Both the position numbers and the translations under genes were made by a program. A DNA stretch of 64,000 nt from Neoroseomonas terrae (GTDB lineage: Bacteria > Pseudomonadota > Alphaproteobacteria > Acetobacterales > Acetobacteraceae): contig NZ_JAAEDI010000001.1 of assembly GCF_018129025.1 (NCBI RefSeq), positions 124,001 to 188,000 of the forward strand, given 5' to 3'. The number at the start of each line of letters is the position of its first letter. Within the stretch, counting starts at the first letter, position 1. Below are positions 18,679 through 28,095 of the stretch, one piece after another. The notes below the pieces were generated by a model. That model worked only from the letters and a program-made list of their open reading frames with translations, was not told the DNA's origin and made no database searches.

Positions 18679-19445
18679 CGGTTCTTCCAGTCCGGCTTGC
18701 GCTTTTCGGCAAAGGCCTTCGGGCCTTCGATGTAGTCCTCGCTCTCAAGGTTGCGCTGCTGCGCAGGGTAGATCGTCGTGATCGCCTCGCGCAGGGTCGG
18801 CTTGTCCATGCCGGCATAGACCGCCTGCTTCGACGCACGCACGGCGAGCGGCGAGCATTCGAGGATCAGCGCCGCCCACCGCTTGGCGGCTTCCAGCGCT
18901 TGGCCCTGGGGGACGACCTCGTTGACGAAGCCGAGCGTGTGGCCCTCGGCGGCGGAGACGCGACGACCCGTCAGGATCATGCCGAGCGCCTGCTTCTGGC
19001 CGATCATGCGCGGCAGGCGATGCACGCCGCCGGCGCCGGCGATCAGCCCGACGCGGGGTTCGGGCAGGGCGAAGACGGCGTTCTCGGCCGCGACGATCAG
19101 GTCGCAGGCCAGAGCGATCTCGAAGCCGCCGCCCATGGCGACGCCGTTCACCGCAGCGATCACCGGCTTGTCGAGATCGAAGCGCAGCGTCAGCCCGGCG
19201 AAGCCGGTGCGCGCGGACGGGCCGCGCTTGCCCGCCGCCTGGATCTTCAGGTCATTGCCGGCGGAGAAGGCACGATCGCCGGCGCCGGTGACGATGGCGA
19301 CCCACAGATCCGGGTTGGCGGCGAACTCGTCCCACACCTGTTCCAACTCGTGATGTGCCTCGCTGTGCAGGGCGTTCATCACCTCGGGGCGGTTCAGCGT
19401 GACGATGCGCAGGCGGCCTTCATCCTGCACGATGCAGTGCTTCAT
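18675..19445 (-). CDS. Enoyl-CoA hydratase/isomerase family protein
   Basis: A 256-residue crotonase-fold protein. GDRAFSAGNDLKIQ and VNGVAMGGGFEIALACDL carry the oxyanion-hole backbone positions; ALPEPRVGLIAGAGGVHRLP includes the Glu region of hydratases. These enzymes hydrate or isomerise acyl-CoA double bonds. The ATG at 19445 is chosen by alignment; the frame stays open into the upstream SDR gene. It lies 11 bases after that gene and is the last member of a three-gene unit with the SDR and the histidinol-dehydrogenase-like protein. Confidence 0.85.
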   Translation of the reverse strand: MKHCIVQDEGRLRIVTLNRPEVMNALHSEAHHELEQVWDEFAANPDLWVAIVTGAGDRAFSAGNDLKIQAAGKRGPSARTGFAGLTLRFDLDKPVIAAVNGVAMGGGFEIALACDLIVAAENAVFALPEPRVGLIAGAGGVHRLPRMIGQKQALGMILTGRRVSAAEGHTLGFVNEVVPQGQALEAAKRWAALILECSPLAVRASKQAVYAGMDKPTLREAITTIYPAQQRNLESEDYIEGPKAFAEKRKPDWKNR

Positions 19446-19456
19446 GGTGTCTCTCC

Positions 19457-20221
19457 CTAATCTGCGGTCCAGCCGCCATCGACGACGATAGACGACCCGG
19501 TCATCAGTGCCGACGCATCGCCGGCCAGGAAGACGATGGCGCCCATCAGGTCCTCGACCTGGCCGATGCGGCCGAGCTTGATCTTCGCGACCACACTTGC
19601 CTTGAAGACGGGGTCCTCGAAGAAGGGGCGGGTCAGCGGCGTTTCGATGAAGGTGGGGCAGACCGTGTTGACGCGGATGCGATGTGCGGCGAGGTCGACC
19701 GCCATGGCCTTGGTCATGCCCTCCATCGCCCATTTGGAGGCGCAATAAATGGTGCGGTTCGCGCCGCCGACGTGGCCCATCTGGGAGGAGATGTTGATGA
19801 TCGAACCCGGCCTGCCCACCGCCATCAGCCCCTTCGTCACCGCCTGCGCGACGAAGAAGGCGGAACGCAGGTTGAGGTCCATCACCGCGTCGTAGTCTTC
19901 GTGCGTGACGTCCACGAAGGTCTTGGGACGGTTGGTGCCGGCGTTGTTCACCAAAACGTCGAAGGGCTCCGCGGCCGCGATGGCGCGTTCCGCGGCCGGG
20001 ACGTCCGTCAGGTCCAGCACCATCGTCGCGGCGGCACCGCCCGCTGTACGGATGGCATCGGCGGCGGCCTCGATCTCGCTCGCGGTGCGCGCGGCGAGCG
20101 TTACATGCGCACCGGCTTCAGCCAGGCCGGCGGCTGCCGCGAGTCCGATGCCGCGCCCGGCACCCGTCACCAGCGCGCGCTGGCCGTCCAGCCGGAAGGA
20201 GGGTGTTTTCGGAAGCTGCAT
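19457..20221 (-). CDS. Short-chain dehydrogenase/reductase
   Basis: A 254-residue classical SDR. It shows the nucleotide-binding TGAGRGIG loop near residue 17, LVNNAGTN in the middle, the catalytic Ser in INISSQMG and the Tyr-x-x-x-Lys pair in IYCASKWAM. The end GSSIVVDGGWTAD is typical. It oxidises or reduces an alcohol/ketone with NAD(P). It starts 6 bases after the histidinol-dehydrogenase-like gene, so the two dehydrogenases may act in sequence on the same alcohol-bearing substrate. Confidence 0.87.
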   Translation of the reverse strand: MQLPKTPSFRLDGQRALVTGAGRGIGLAAAAGLAEAGAHVTLAARTASEIEAAADAIRTAGGAAATMVLDLTDVPAAERAIAAAEPFDVLVNNAGTNRPKTFVDVTHEDYDAVMDLNLRSAFFVAQAVTKGLMAVGRPGSIINISSQMGHVGGANRTIYCASKWAMEGMTKAMAVDLAAHRIRVNTVCPTFIETPLTRPFFEDPVFKASVVAKIKLGRIGQVEDLMGAIVFLAGDASALMTGSSIVVDGGWTAD

Positions 20222-20227
20222 GGGGCT

Positions 20228-21535
20228 TCAATCCACTGCCGTCGCATAGGGAACGTTGCGCCCGCCATAGCGGCGGACGCGGATATTGGCTTGCTCCGCA
20301 TGGCCCGCGAAGCCTTCCAGCATGCACAGGCGTGAGCAGTATTCCCCGATCATCGCCGACGCTTCATCCGTCAGCACGCGTTGGTAGGTGACCGTCTTGA
20401 GGAACTTGCCGACCCATAGGCCGCCCGTGTAGCGCGCGGCCTTCCTGGTCGGCAGGGTGTGGTTCGTGCCGATCACCTTGTCGCCGTACGACACATTGGT
20501 GCGCGGTCCGAGGAACAGGGCGCCGTAGTTGGTCATGTTGGCGAGGAAGTAGTCCGGGTCGCGGGTCATTACCTGCACATGCTCGGAAGCAATTCGATCG
20601 GCCTCGCGGACCATCTCCTCCTCGCTGTCGCAGACGATGACTTCACCGTAGTCTTCCCATGCCTTCCGCGCGATGTCGGCGGTCGGCAGGATGGTCAGGA
20701 GGCGTTCGACCTCCGCCATGGTCTCGCGGGCGAGCTTCTCCGAACTGGTCAGTAAGATCGCCGGGGAGTTCGGTCCGTGCTCCGCTTGGCCAAGCAAGTC
20801 GGTCGCGCAGAGCTCGCCGTCGACCGTTTCGTCGGCGATGACCAGCGTCTCGGTCGGGCCGGCGAACAGGTCGATGCCGACGCGGCCATAGAGCTGCCGC
20901 TTGGCCTCGGCGACGAAGGCATTGCCGGGTCCGACCAGCATGTCGACCGTATCGATCGTCGCTGTGCCGAGCGCCATGGCGCCGACGGCCTGGATGCCGC
21001 CCAGGCAGTAGATCACATCGGCCCCCGCCAGATGCTGCGCCGCGACGATGGCCGGCGCGGGGCGACCCTCGAAGGGCGGGGCACAGGTGATGATGCGCTG
21101 GCAGCCTGCCACCTTCGCCGTAACCACCGACATATGCGCCGAGGCCAACAGCGGATACTTGCCGCCAGGCACGTAACAGCCGACCGAGTTCACGGGAATA
21201 TTCTTGTGGCCAAGGACCACGCCCGGTAGCGTCTCGACCTCGATGTCGCGCAGCGCATCCTTCTGGACTTGCGCGAAGTTGCGAACCTGCTCCTGAGCGA
21301 AGCGGATATCGTCGAGGTCGCGGGCGGAAAGCTGGGACAGGCAGTCGCGGATCTCGGCGTCGGTCAGGCGGAAATCCTGGCGGTCCCACTTGTCGAAGCG
21401 GATCGACAGTTCCCGCACCGCATCATCGCCGCGCGTCGCGATGTCGGCGAGGATGCCCTCGACGGTCGCGCGGACCTTCGCATCGTCCTCGGCCCGCGCC
21501 TCGGCGTCGCGGCTGCGCTTCAGGTGACGGGCCAT
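20228..21535 (-). CDS. Histidinol dehydrogenase family protein, possibly sulfopropanediol dehydrogenase-like
   Basis: A 435-residue member of the HisD fold: [47 protein letters not shown] and [13 protein letters not shown] are conserved, as is ASEHVQV with the catalytic Glu-His pair and GTNHTLPT. No histidine-biosynthesis genes are nearby, and HisD paralogues in catabolic clusters include the dihydroxypropanesulfonate dehydrogenase HpsN. I cannot decide from sequence alone which alcohol is oxidised. The ATG at 21535 has AGGAGG six bases upstream; the ATG at 21550 does not. It is the first gene of an operon with an SDR and an enoyl-CoA hydratase. Confidence 0.75.
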   Translation of the reverse strand: MARHLKRSRDAEARAEDDAKVRATVEGILADIATRGDDAVRELSIRFDKWDRQDFRLTDAEIRDCLSQLSARDLDDIRFAQEQVRNFAQVQKDALRDIEVETLPGVVLGHKNIPVNSVGCYVPGGKYPLLASAHMSVVTAKVAGCQRIITCAPPFEGRPAPAIVAAQHLAGADVIYCLGGIQAVGAMALGTATIDTVDMLVGPGNAFVAEAKRQLYGRVGIDLFAGPTETLVIADETVDGELCATDLLGQAEHGPNSPAILLTSSEKLARETMAEVERLLTILPTADIARKAWEDYGEVIVCDSEEEMVREADRIASEHVQVMTRDPDYFLANMTNYGALFLGPRTNVSYGDKVIGTNHTLPTRKAARYTGGLWVGKFLKTVTYQRVLTDEASAMIGEYCSRLCMLEGFAGHAEQANIRVRRYGGRNVPYATAVD

Positions 21536-21700
21536 CGTTTCCTCCTGCATCGGCGCCCAAGGCGTCGCCCCGCGGGCCGGCCATTGTCAACAGGGGGGTT
21601 CCGCCGAAGCCCCAGCCGTCCTAGCCTTTGCGGGACGGCACGCCCCGGCGTGATCGGGGAGGTGTGCCTGCGATGCGGGCAGCGAGGGATGGAAGCAGGA

Positions 21701-22570
21701 ATGACAGAGATCCGATACCTGGCGCCGGGTTCGCTCGATGAAGCGGTCAAGGCCTTCGCTGCCGCCTCCGGCGCGGCGAGCATCCTGGCGGGCGGCACCG
21801 ACCTGCTGGTGCAGATGCGGGCGGGTGTGCGGCAGCCCGGAACGATCATCGATATCAAGAAGATCCCGGCGCTGACCGCCATCGAGGAACTGGGCGGCGG
21901 CGCCTTCCGGATCGGCGCGGCCGTGCCGGGCGCCGTGCTCGCCGAGCATCCGACCTTCGGCAAGGCCTGGCCCGGCGTGCTTGAGGCCATCAACCTGATC
22001 GGGTCGAAGCAGGTGCAGGGACGGGCGTCCCCCGGCGGCAACCTGTGCAACGGCTCCCCCGCCGGGGACAGCGTGCCCGCCATGGTCGCCGCGGGTGCGG
22101 TGGTGACGATCCAGGGGCCGAACGGGGGGCGCGAATTGCCGGTGGAAGCGGTGCCGGCGGGGCCCGGGCGTCTCAACCTCACGCCGGGCGAGATCGTCGT
22201 CTCCTTCACCTTCCCCGACCGGCCGAAGGGGTCATCCGACGCCTATCTGCGCATGATCCCGCGGACGGAGATGGACATCGCGGTGGTCGGACTCGCCGTG
22301 AACCTCTCCATGGACGGCGGCGTGGTCACGGCCGCGCGGGTGGGCCTTGGCGCCGTCGCGCCGACGGTGCTGCTGGTCGGGGACGCGGCGGCGGCGCTGG
22401 TCGGCTCGCGGCTGGAGGATGCGGCGCTGGAGAAGGCGGCCGACGCTTGCCGCGCGGCCTGCAATCCCATCAACGACAAGCGCGGCACTATCGCCTACCG
22501 CACCAAGGTGGCGGGTGTGCTGTTGAAGCGCGTCGCGGCCATCGCGGCCCAGCGCGCCGGAGGGAACTGA
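21701..22570 (+). CDS. Molybdenum hydroxylase FAD-binding (medium) subunit
   Basis: A 289-residue CoxM-type subunit. LAGGTDLLVQMRAG and SPGGNLCNGSPAGDSVPA are the two FAD-binding signatures of the xanthine oxidase/CO dehydrogenase family. It passes electrons from the Fe-S subunit to FAD and onward to an acceptor. It is the first of three genes in the order medium-small-large (4-base gap to the next), probably transcribed from the 165-base gap shared with the divergent histidinol-dehydrogenase-like operon. The ATG at 21701 is behind GGAAGCAGGA. Confidence 0.87.
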   Translation: MTEIRYLAPGSLDEAVKAFAAASGAASILAGGTDLLVQMRAGVRQPGTIIDIKKIPALTAIEELGGGAFRIGAAVPGAVLAEHPTFGKAWPGVLEAINLIGSKQVQGRASPGGNLCNGSPAGDSVPAMVAAGAVVTIQGPNGGRELPVEAVPAGPGRLNLTPGEIVVSFTFPDRPKGSSDAYLRMIPRTEMDIAVVGLAVNLSMDGGVVTAARVGLGAVAPTVLLVGDAAAALVGSRLEDAALEKAADACRAACNPINDKRGTIAYRTKVAGVLLKRVAAIAAQRAGGN

Positions 22571-22574
22571 CGCC

Positions 22575-23057
22575 ATGGCGAAGATTCACGTGAGCACGAC
22601 CATCAATGGGGAGCCGCTCGAATACCTTTGCGATGCCTCCGCCTCGATGCTCGACATCCTGCGCGGGCCGCTTGGCCTGACGGGCACCAAGGAAGGCTGC
22701 GGCACCGGCGACTGCGGCGCGTGTTCGGTCACCGTCGATGGGCGGCTGATGTGCTCCTGCCTGATGCTGGCGGTCGAGGCCGAGGGCAAGCAGATCGGCA
22801 CCATCGAGGGCATGGCCCAGGGCGGCGAGTTGCATCCGCTGCAGCAGAAGTTCTTGGAAATGGCGGCGTTGCAGTGCGGCATCTGCACGCCCGGCGTGCT
22901 GATCTCAGCGCGCTCCCTGCTCGAGAAGAACCCCGACCCGACCGAGGAGGAGGTGCGCTTCGGCTTGGCCGGCAACCTCTGCCGCTGCACGGGCTATGAC
23001 AAGATTGTCCGCGCCGTCATGGAGACGGCCGCCGAGATGCGGGAGGCTGCCCGATGA
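22575..23057 (+). CDS. Molybdenum hydroxylase [2Fe-2S] (small) subunit
   Basis: A 160-residue CoxS-type protein. The plant-type ferredoxin cysteines lie in GCGTGDCGACSV (about 42-53), with a preceding single Cys loop, and the second cluster is bound by QCGICTPG and CRCTGYD near the end. It carries electrons from the molybdenum centre to the FAD subunit. Its stop overlaps the large-subunit start (ATGA), so stoichiometric translation is likely. Confidence 0.9.
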   Translation: MAKIHVSTTINGEPLEYLCDASASMLDILRGPLGLTGTKEGCGTGDCGACSVTVDGRLMCSCLMLAVEAEGKQIGTIEGMAQGGELHPLQQKFLEMAALQCGICTPGVLISARSLLEKNPDPTEEEVRFGLAGNLCRCTGYDKIVRAVMETAAEMREAAR

Positions 23058-25312
23058 ACGAGATGTCCACGAAGTGGATCGGCGCGCGCACGATCCGTCC
23101 CGACGGCGCCGACAAGGTGACCGGCCGTGCACAGTACAGCGCGGATTACAACATGCCCGGCATGGTCTGGGGGAAGATCCTGCGCAGCCCGCACGCGCAT
23201 GCGGCGATCCGGTCCATCGACACGTCGAAGGCCGAGGCGCTGCCCGGCGTGAAGGCTGTCGTCACGGCGAAGGACATGGTGTCCTTCCCCGTGGACAAGG
23301 CGGTCGCGCTCGGCATCCAGGACATGCGCTGGATGGCGCGCAACATGCTGGCGCATGAGAAGGCCCTGTTCCACGGCCACCCGATCGCGGCCGTCGCCGC
23401 GATCAACGAGCAGGTCGCAGCCGAGGCCTGCAAGCTGATCGTGGTGGATTACGAGGTCCTGCCGCACGCGATCGAGATCGAGGACGCGATCAAGCCCGAC
23501 GCGCCGATCCTGCACGACTTCATGAAGCATGAGGGCAAGCCGTCGAACATCGCCGGCACCATGGTGCTGAAGGCTGGCGACATCGAGAACGGCTTCGCCG
23601 AGGCGGACGTCGTCGTCGAGCGCACCTTCACCACGCGTCCGGTGCACCAGGGCTACATCGAGCCGCATGCCTGCACCGTCTCCTATGCCGCCGATGGGCG
23701 GGTGACGATCTGGTCGTCGTCGCAGGGGCAGTTCATGGTCCGCGCGATGACGTCCCTGCTGACCGGCATCCCGCAGAGCAACATCCGCGCGATCCCGGCC
23801 GAGATCGGCGGCGGCTTCGGTGCCAAGACGATCGTCTATCTCGAGCCCGTCGCGGTGCTGCTGTCGAAGAAGTCCGGGCGGCCGGTGAAGATCGTCATGT
23901 CGCGCGATGACGTGCAGCGGGCGACCGGCCCGGCGCCGGGTTCGCTCATGACGGTCAAGATCGGCGCGAAGAAGGACGGCACGCTGGTCGCGGCGAAGGG
24001 CGACTTCTACCTCCAGGCCGGCTGCCTCCCCGGTTCGCCGCTGCGCGGGCCGGTGGGGTGCTCCTTTGCGGCCTACGCAATCCCGAACGTTCTCTCGACC
24101 GGCTATGACGTGGTGTCGAACCGTTCGAAGGTTGCGGCCTATCGCGCGCCCGGTGCGCCCCACGGCGCCTTCGCGGCGGAGACCGTCCTGGACGAGATCG
24201 CGGAGAAGCTCGGCCTCGATCCGCTCGAGATGCGCATCCGCAACAGCGTGAAGCCGGGCGACAAGGCGATCTACGGCGCGGTCTTCGGCGACGTCACCTT
24301 CACCGAGACGGTCGACGCGATCCGCAAGCACCCGCACTACAAGGCGCCCCTCGACAAGAACCCGCGACCGGGCGTGAAGCGCGGCCGCGGGGTCGCCTCG
24401 GGCTTCTGGTACAATGCCGGCGGTGAATCCTCCGTCCAGGTGAACATCACCGAGGATGGCAACGTCGTCGTCACCACCGGCCATCCGGATGTCGGCGGCA
24501 GCCGTGCCTCCATCGCGAATGTCGTCGCCGAACTGATCGGCATCGAGCATGGGCGCGTCAACGTCATCATCGGTGACACGCAAACCATCGGCTTCTCGAA
24601 CCTCACCGGCGGCAGCCGCGTGACCTTCGCCTCGGCCATGGTCGCGACCGCGTCCTGCGAGAAGGTGATCGGCCAGCTCAAGGACCGTGCGGCGAAGATC
24701 TGGAAGATAGACGCCGACGCGGTGAAGTGGGAGGACGGCATGGCGCTGCCGGCCGGCGACAATGCCGGCAAGTTCCCGCCCCTCTCGCTCAAGGAGCTCG
24801 CCGCCAAGGCGAATGAGATGGGCGGGCCGATCGGCACGCAGGTGCAGCTCAACACCACCGGCGCCGATCCCGGCTTCGCCACGCATTGCGTCGATGTCGA
24901 GGTGGATGTCGATCTCGGCATCATCCGCGTGCTGCGCTACACGGCGGCGCAGGATGTCGGCCGCGCGCTGCATCCGAGCTATGTCGAGGGGCAGATCCAG
25001 GGCGGCGTGGTGCAGGGCATCGGCTGGGCGCTGTCGGAGGAATACCTCTACGACAAGAATGGGAAGGTCGATAACGCGACGTTCCTCGATTATCGCATGC
25101 CCGTCTGCTCCGACGTGCCGATGATCGAGGCGCTGGTCATCGAAATCCCGAACTCGAAGCACCCGCAGGGTGTGCGCGGCGTGGGTGAGGCACCGATCGT
25201 GCCGCCGCTCGCGGCGATCGCGAACGCCGTCTACGACGCGCTGGGCAAGCGGTTCTTCGCGCTGCCGATGTCGCCGCCGAAGGTGACGGAGCGTCTCGAC
25301 GCCGCGGATTGA
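23054..25312 (+). CDS. Molybdenum hydroxylase molybdopterin (large) subunit, xanthine/aldehyde dehydrogenase family
   Basis: A 752-residue catalytic subunit. Family segments include DKVTGRAQYSADYNMPGM, the glycine loop EIGGGFGAKT, and AYRAPGAPHGAFAAETVLDE, where CO dehydrogenases carry the Cys-containing active-site loop; the AYxCSFR motif of true CO dehydrogenase is absent here. The enzyme therefore hydroxylates a heterocycle, aldehyde or aromatic CoA rather than CO, but the substrate is unknown. No XdhC-like maturation gene is adjacent. An 11-bp hairpin separates it from the convergent Bug gene. Confidence 0.85.
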   Translation: MNEMSTKWIGARTIRPDGADKVTGRAQYSADYNMPGMVWGKILRSPHAHAAIRSIDTSKAEALPGVKAVVTAKDMVSFPVDKAVALGIQDMRWMARNMLAHEKALFHGHPIAAVAAINEQVAAEACKLIVVDYEVLPHAIEIEDAIKPDAPILHDFMKHEGKPSNIAGTMVLKAGDIENGFAEADVVVERTFTTRPVHQGYIEPHACTVSYAADGRVTIWSSSQGQFMVRAMTSLLTGIPQSNIRAIPAEIGGGFGAKTIVYLEPVAVLLSKKSGRPVKIVMSRDDVQRATGPAPGSLMTVKIGAKKDGTLVAAKGDFYLQAGCLPGSPLRGPVGCSFAAYAIPNVLSTGYDVVSNRSKVAAYRAPGAPHGAFAAETVLDEIAEKLGLDPLEMRIRNSVKPGDKAIYGAVFGDVTFTETVDAIRKHPHYKAPLDKNPRPGVKRGRGVASGFWYNAGGESSVQVNITEDGNVVVTTGHPDVGGSRASIANVVAELIGIEHGRVNVIIGDTQTIGFSNLTGGSRVTFASAMVATASCEKVIGQLKDRAAKIWKIDADAVKWEDGMALPAGDNAGKFPPLSLKELAAKANEMGGPIGTQVQLNTTGADPGFATHCVDVEVDVDLGIIRVLRYTAAQDVGRALHPSYVEGQIQGGVVQGIGWALSEEYLYDKNGKVDNATFLDYRMPVCSDVPMIEALVIEIPNSKHPQGVRGVGEAPIVPPLAAIANAVYDALGKRFFALPMSPPKVTERLDAAD

Positions 25313-25318
25313 TCGTGC

Positions 25319-25344
25319 CGGAGAGGGGCGGCAGCCCCTCTCCG
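25319..25344. terminator. Bidirectional hairpin between convergent genes
   Basis: A perfect 11-bp stem (CGGAGAGGGGC / GCCCCTCTCCG) with a GGCA loop sits between the molybdenum hydroxylase large-subunit gene (stop at 25312) and the convergent Bug gene (stop at 25355). There is no T-run. Confidence 0.6.
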
Positions 25345-25354
25345 ATCCGCGGCA

Positions 25355-26326
25355 TCAGTCGGCGTAAGCCCCCGCCGCCTGGATGATCGGCCGCCAGCGT
25401 TCGATTTCCTCGACATGGTAGCGCCGGTGGAAGGCGATGCTCGAGCGCTCCGGCGTCGCCGGATCGGTCTGAAGTTCCGCGAAGCGTGCCCGCAGCCGTT
25501 CATCCTGCATCGCCGCGACCAGCGCGGCGTTGATGCGCTGCTGGACCGCCTCGGGCGTGCCGGCCGGGGCGAACAGCCCGTGCCAAGTGCTCATCGCAAT
25601 GACGGGCGAACCGGCTTCGGCCGTGGTCGGCACATTCGGCAGGCCGGGAAGGCGCGCCGGGCTGCTCACGGCGAGGGCACGGATGCGGCCGTCGCGGATG
25701 AAGGGCACGGTGTTGGTCGCCTGGTCGCAGAGCAGATCGATCCGGCCAGCCATGAGTTCGGTGATGGCGGGCGCTGTGCCGCGGAAGGCGACGATGGTCA
25801 TGCGGTTCTGCGCCTGCTGCTGCATCAGCAGGCCGCAGAGATTGGCGGCCGAGGCGAGGCCGGCCGTGCCGATGTTCAGCGCCTCTCCGCGCCGGTTGAT
25901 CTCGCTGACCAGGCTGCGCATGTCCTCGGCCGGGAAGCCGGGGCGGGCGATGACCGTCATCGCCGCATCCGACACGAGGCCGAGCGGAGCGAAGGCCGTG
26001 GCCGTGTCGAAAGACAGCCGCCGGAACAGCGTGGCGCCGGCGGCAAGGCCGACATTCGACATCAGCAGCAGGTAGCCATCCGGCCGCGCCTGCGCGACAC
26101 GCTGCGCGCCGACATTGGCCGGCGGTGTGTTCTCAACCACCACGGGTTGGGGCAGGTGGCGCGCCATCGCTTCGGCGACGATGCGGGAGATGACGTCGGT
26201 CGGCCCGCCTGCGGCCGCACCGGCGACGATGACGACCGGGCGGTCAGGGTACTCCTGCGCCCCTGCGGTGAATGGCGCGAGCGCGAGCATCGCGGCGCCG
26301 AGGAGAATCCTGCGGTACGGTTTCAT
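25355..26326 (-). CDS. Bug/TctC-family periplasmic solute-binding protein
   Basis: A 323-residue exported protein; signal peptide from MKPYRRILLG to about FTAGAQE. The phosphate/carboxylate loop reads AGAAAGGPTDVISR instead of the common PFAPGG form, and QPVVVENTPPANVGAQ replaces the usual Gly-rich NRAGAGG loop, so this is a divergent member. VAFRGTAPAITELMAGRIDLL identifies the second lobe. The ATG at 26326 is preceded by GGGAGGGAAG. It lies convergent to the molybdenum hydroxylase operon and divergent from the D-aminopeptidase gene. Ligand unknown. Confidence 0.82.
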   Translation of the reverse strand: MKPYRRILLGAAMLALAPFTAGAQEYPDRPVVIVAGAAAGGPTDVISRIVAEAMARHLPQPVVVENTPPANVGAQRVAQARPDGYLLLMSNVGLAAGATLFRRLSFDTATAFAPLGLVSDAAMTVIARPGFPAEDMRSLVSEINRRGEALNIGTAGLASAANLCGLLMQQQAQNRMTIVAFRGTAPAITELMAGRIDLLCDQATNTVPFIRDGRIRALAVSSPARLPGLPNVPTTAEAGSPVIAMSTWHGLFAPAGTPEAVQQRINAALVAAMQDERLRARFAELQTDPATPERSSIAFHRRYHVEEIERWRPIIQAAGAYAD

Positions 26327-26474
26327 GGTGCTTCCCTCCCGGCGGGCGGTTCCCATGGCACCCGCCCGCTTCCTGTCGTTACGCGCATTCTTGCCGTGAA
26401 TCGTCGGGCCGTCACCACTTCCTGCGCGTGCCCGGCCGATTGCGCCGCTGTCCCCTGCGGGTCAGGATCGCGCC

Positions 26475-28031
26475 ATGACGGATACCCCGATCGAACGCGC
26501 TGCCGCGGCGCTGCCCCGCCTCTATCCGGGCCCCGGGGGGGCCGCCGCCGTGCTTCGCGACGGTCAGGTCGTCCTGCGCCATGCCTGGGGGTTCGCGAAT
26601 GCCGAGCGGCGGACGCCCTTCACGCCCCAGAGCCTGTTCCGGATGTGCTCGATCACCAAGCAGTTCGCCTGCGGCACGCTGTTGGACCAGCTCCCGGACC
26701 CGACGGTGCTCGACGCCGATCTGCGGGCGCGTCTGCCGCTGCTGGATGGCGCGACGCCGGGTACGCTGCATCTCGCGCATAATCAGTCAGGTCTGCGCGA
26801 CTACTGGGCCTTGGCCATGCTGCACGGCTCGCCGGCGGAGGCCCCGTTCGGTCCGGATGAGGCCCGCAGCGTCATCGCGGGGACGCGCTCCCTGCAGTTC
26901 CGGCCCGGCGCACAGTATTCCTATGTGAACCAGAATTTCCGCCTGATCACCGAGATGCTGGAAGCCCGAACGGGCCGTGGCTTCGCCGAACTGCTGCGCA
27001 CCGGGATCTTCGAGCGGGCCGGCATGGAGACAGCCTTCCTCGCTGCCGACACGCGCGCAATGCCGGATGGCACCGAGGGGTATGAGGGCACGCAGGAGTC
27101 CGGCTTCCGCCCTGCGGTGAACCGGATCCATTGGACCGGCGATGCCGGGCTGGGCGCGTCGCTGGACGACATGATCGCCTGGGAGAAGCACATCGATGCG
27201 ACGCGCGACGATGCCGCGTCGCTGTACTGGCGGCTGTCGGGACCGGTTTCCTTCGCGGACGGCGCGCCGGCGTCATACGGCTACGGGCTGGCGCGCAGCA
27301 CGGAGTTCGGTCGCGCCGCGACCGGGCATGGTGGCGCGTTGCGCGGCTGGCGCAGCAACCGCATCCATCTCGCGGGCGAACGCATCTCGGTGGTGGTGAT
27401 GCTGAATCACCTGTCGGATGCGCATGCGGCGATGCTGGACCTTCTTGCGGCGCTGCTGGGGGAGGAGCGTACGACACCGCCGGCCGACCTGCCGCCCCCG
27501 GATTGGTGCGGCGCCTGGATCGACCCGGAGACCGGCCTTTCGGTGCGCATCGATGCAGCGTCCCCCGGCAGGGTCCGGCTGCGCTTCGGCCATAGTGCCG
27601 AGATGCTCGAGCTGCGGCCCGATGGCGCTGCGTGCAGTCCGCAGACCCGTCTGACCATGACGCCGCAGGGGCTGCGCATGGAGCGGACGAAGGACCATCG
27701 CTCGGTGACGCTGCGGCCTGCCGAGGGCCGGCCGAGGATCGACGCCACCGGGCGCTACCGCTGTGCGGAACTCGATGCGGAGCTGGCGATCGCCGATGCC
27801 GGGGGCGTGCTTTATGGCGGCTTCTCGGGCTTCCTCGGCCGTGGCCGGATGGAACTGCTGGAGGCGATCGGGCCCGACCTTTGGGCGCTGCCTTGTCCGC
27901 GCGCGCTGGATCACACGCCACCGGGTGACTGGACCATTGCCATTCGCCGCGACGCGGCGGGGAAGGCGACGGGCGCCACGATAGGCTGCTGGCTGGCGCA
28001 CGGGCTGCAATACGAGCGCGTCGGCTCCTGA
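26475..28031 (+). CDS. dap: D-aminopeptidase / S12 serine hydrolase
   Basis: A 518-residue penicillin-recognising serine hydrolase. The nucleophile motif is S59-I-T-K62, the second is Y150-V-N, and the third HGG is near residue 284. These sit three residues before the positions described for Ochrobactrum anthropi DAP (Ser62, Lys65, Tyr153, His287), and the length matches (about 520). The C-terminal half forms the two antiparallel beta-barrel domains of that family. DAP releases N-terminal D-amino acids from peptides and amides; the neighbouring Bug gene would capture such material. Divergent from the upstream Bug gene. Confidence 0.8.
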   Translation: MTDTPIERAAAALPRLYPGPGGAAAVLRDGQVVLRHAWGFANAERRTPFTPQSLFRMCSITKQFACGTLLDQLPDPTVLDADLRARLPLLDGATPGTLHLAHNQSGLRDYWALAMLHGSPAEAPFGPDEARSVIAGTRSLQFRPGAQYSYVNQNFRLITEMLEARTGRGFAELLRTGIFERAGMETAFLAADTRAMPDGTEGYEGTQESGFRPAVNRIHWTGDAGLGASLDDMIAWEKHIDATRDDAASLYWRLSGPVSFADGAPASYGYGLARSTEFGRAATGHGGALRGWRSNRIHLAGERISVVVMLNHLSDAHAAMLDLLAALLGEERTTPPADLPPPDWCGAWIDPETGLSVRIDAASPGRVRLRFGHSAEMLELRPDGAACSPQTRLTMTPQGLRMERTKDHRSVTLRPAEGRPRIDATGRYRCAELDAELAIADAGGVLYGGFSGFLGRGRMELLEAIGPDLWALPCPRALDHTPPGDWTIAIRRDAAGKATGATIGCWLAHGLQYERVGS

Positions 28032-28095
28032 CGCGCGCCACTGGACCGGGACCGCGCCGTGACGCAGGCTGGCGCGAAATCAGGAGGAACCGGCC

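Noticed and set aside
20228-21535. Annotation as the biosynthetic histidinol dehydrogenase (hisD)
   Set aside because: No other his genes are near and the gene sits in a catabolic operon with an SDR and a crotonase, so the biosynthetic name would mislead.
22994-25162. A 722-codon minus-strand frame opposite the molybdenum hydroxylase large subunit
   Set aside because: The translation is His/Asp/Arg-rich and repetitive, with no domain; the plus-strand gene has conserved cofactor motifs.
23054-25312. Annotation as carbon monoxide dehydrogenase (coxL)
   Set aside because: The AYxCSFR active-site loop is absent; the corresponding region reads AYRAPGAPHG, which indicates another hydroxylase.
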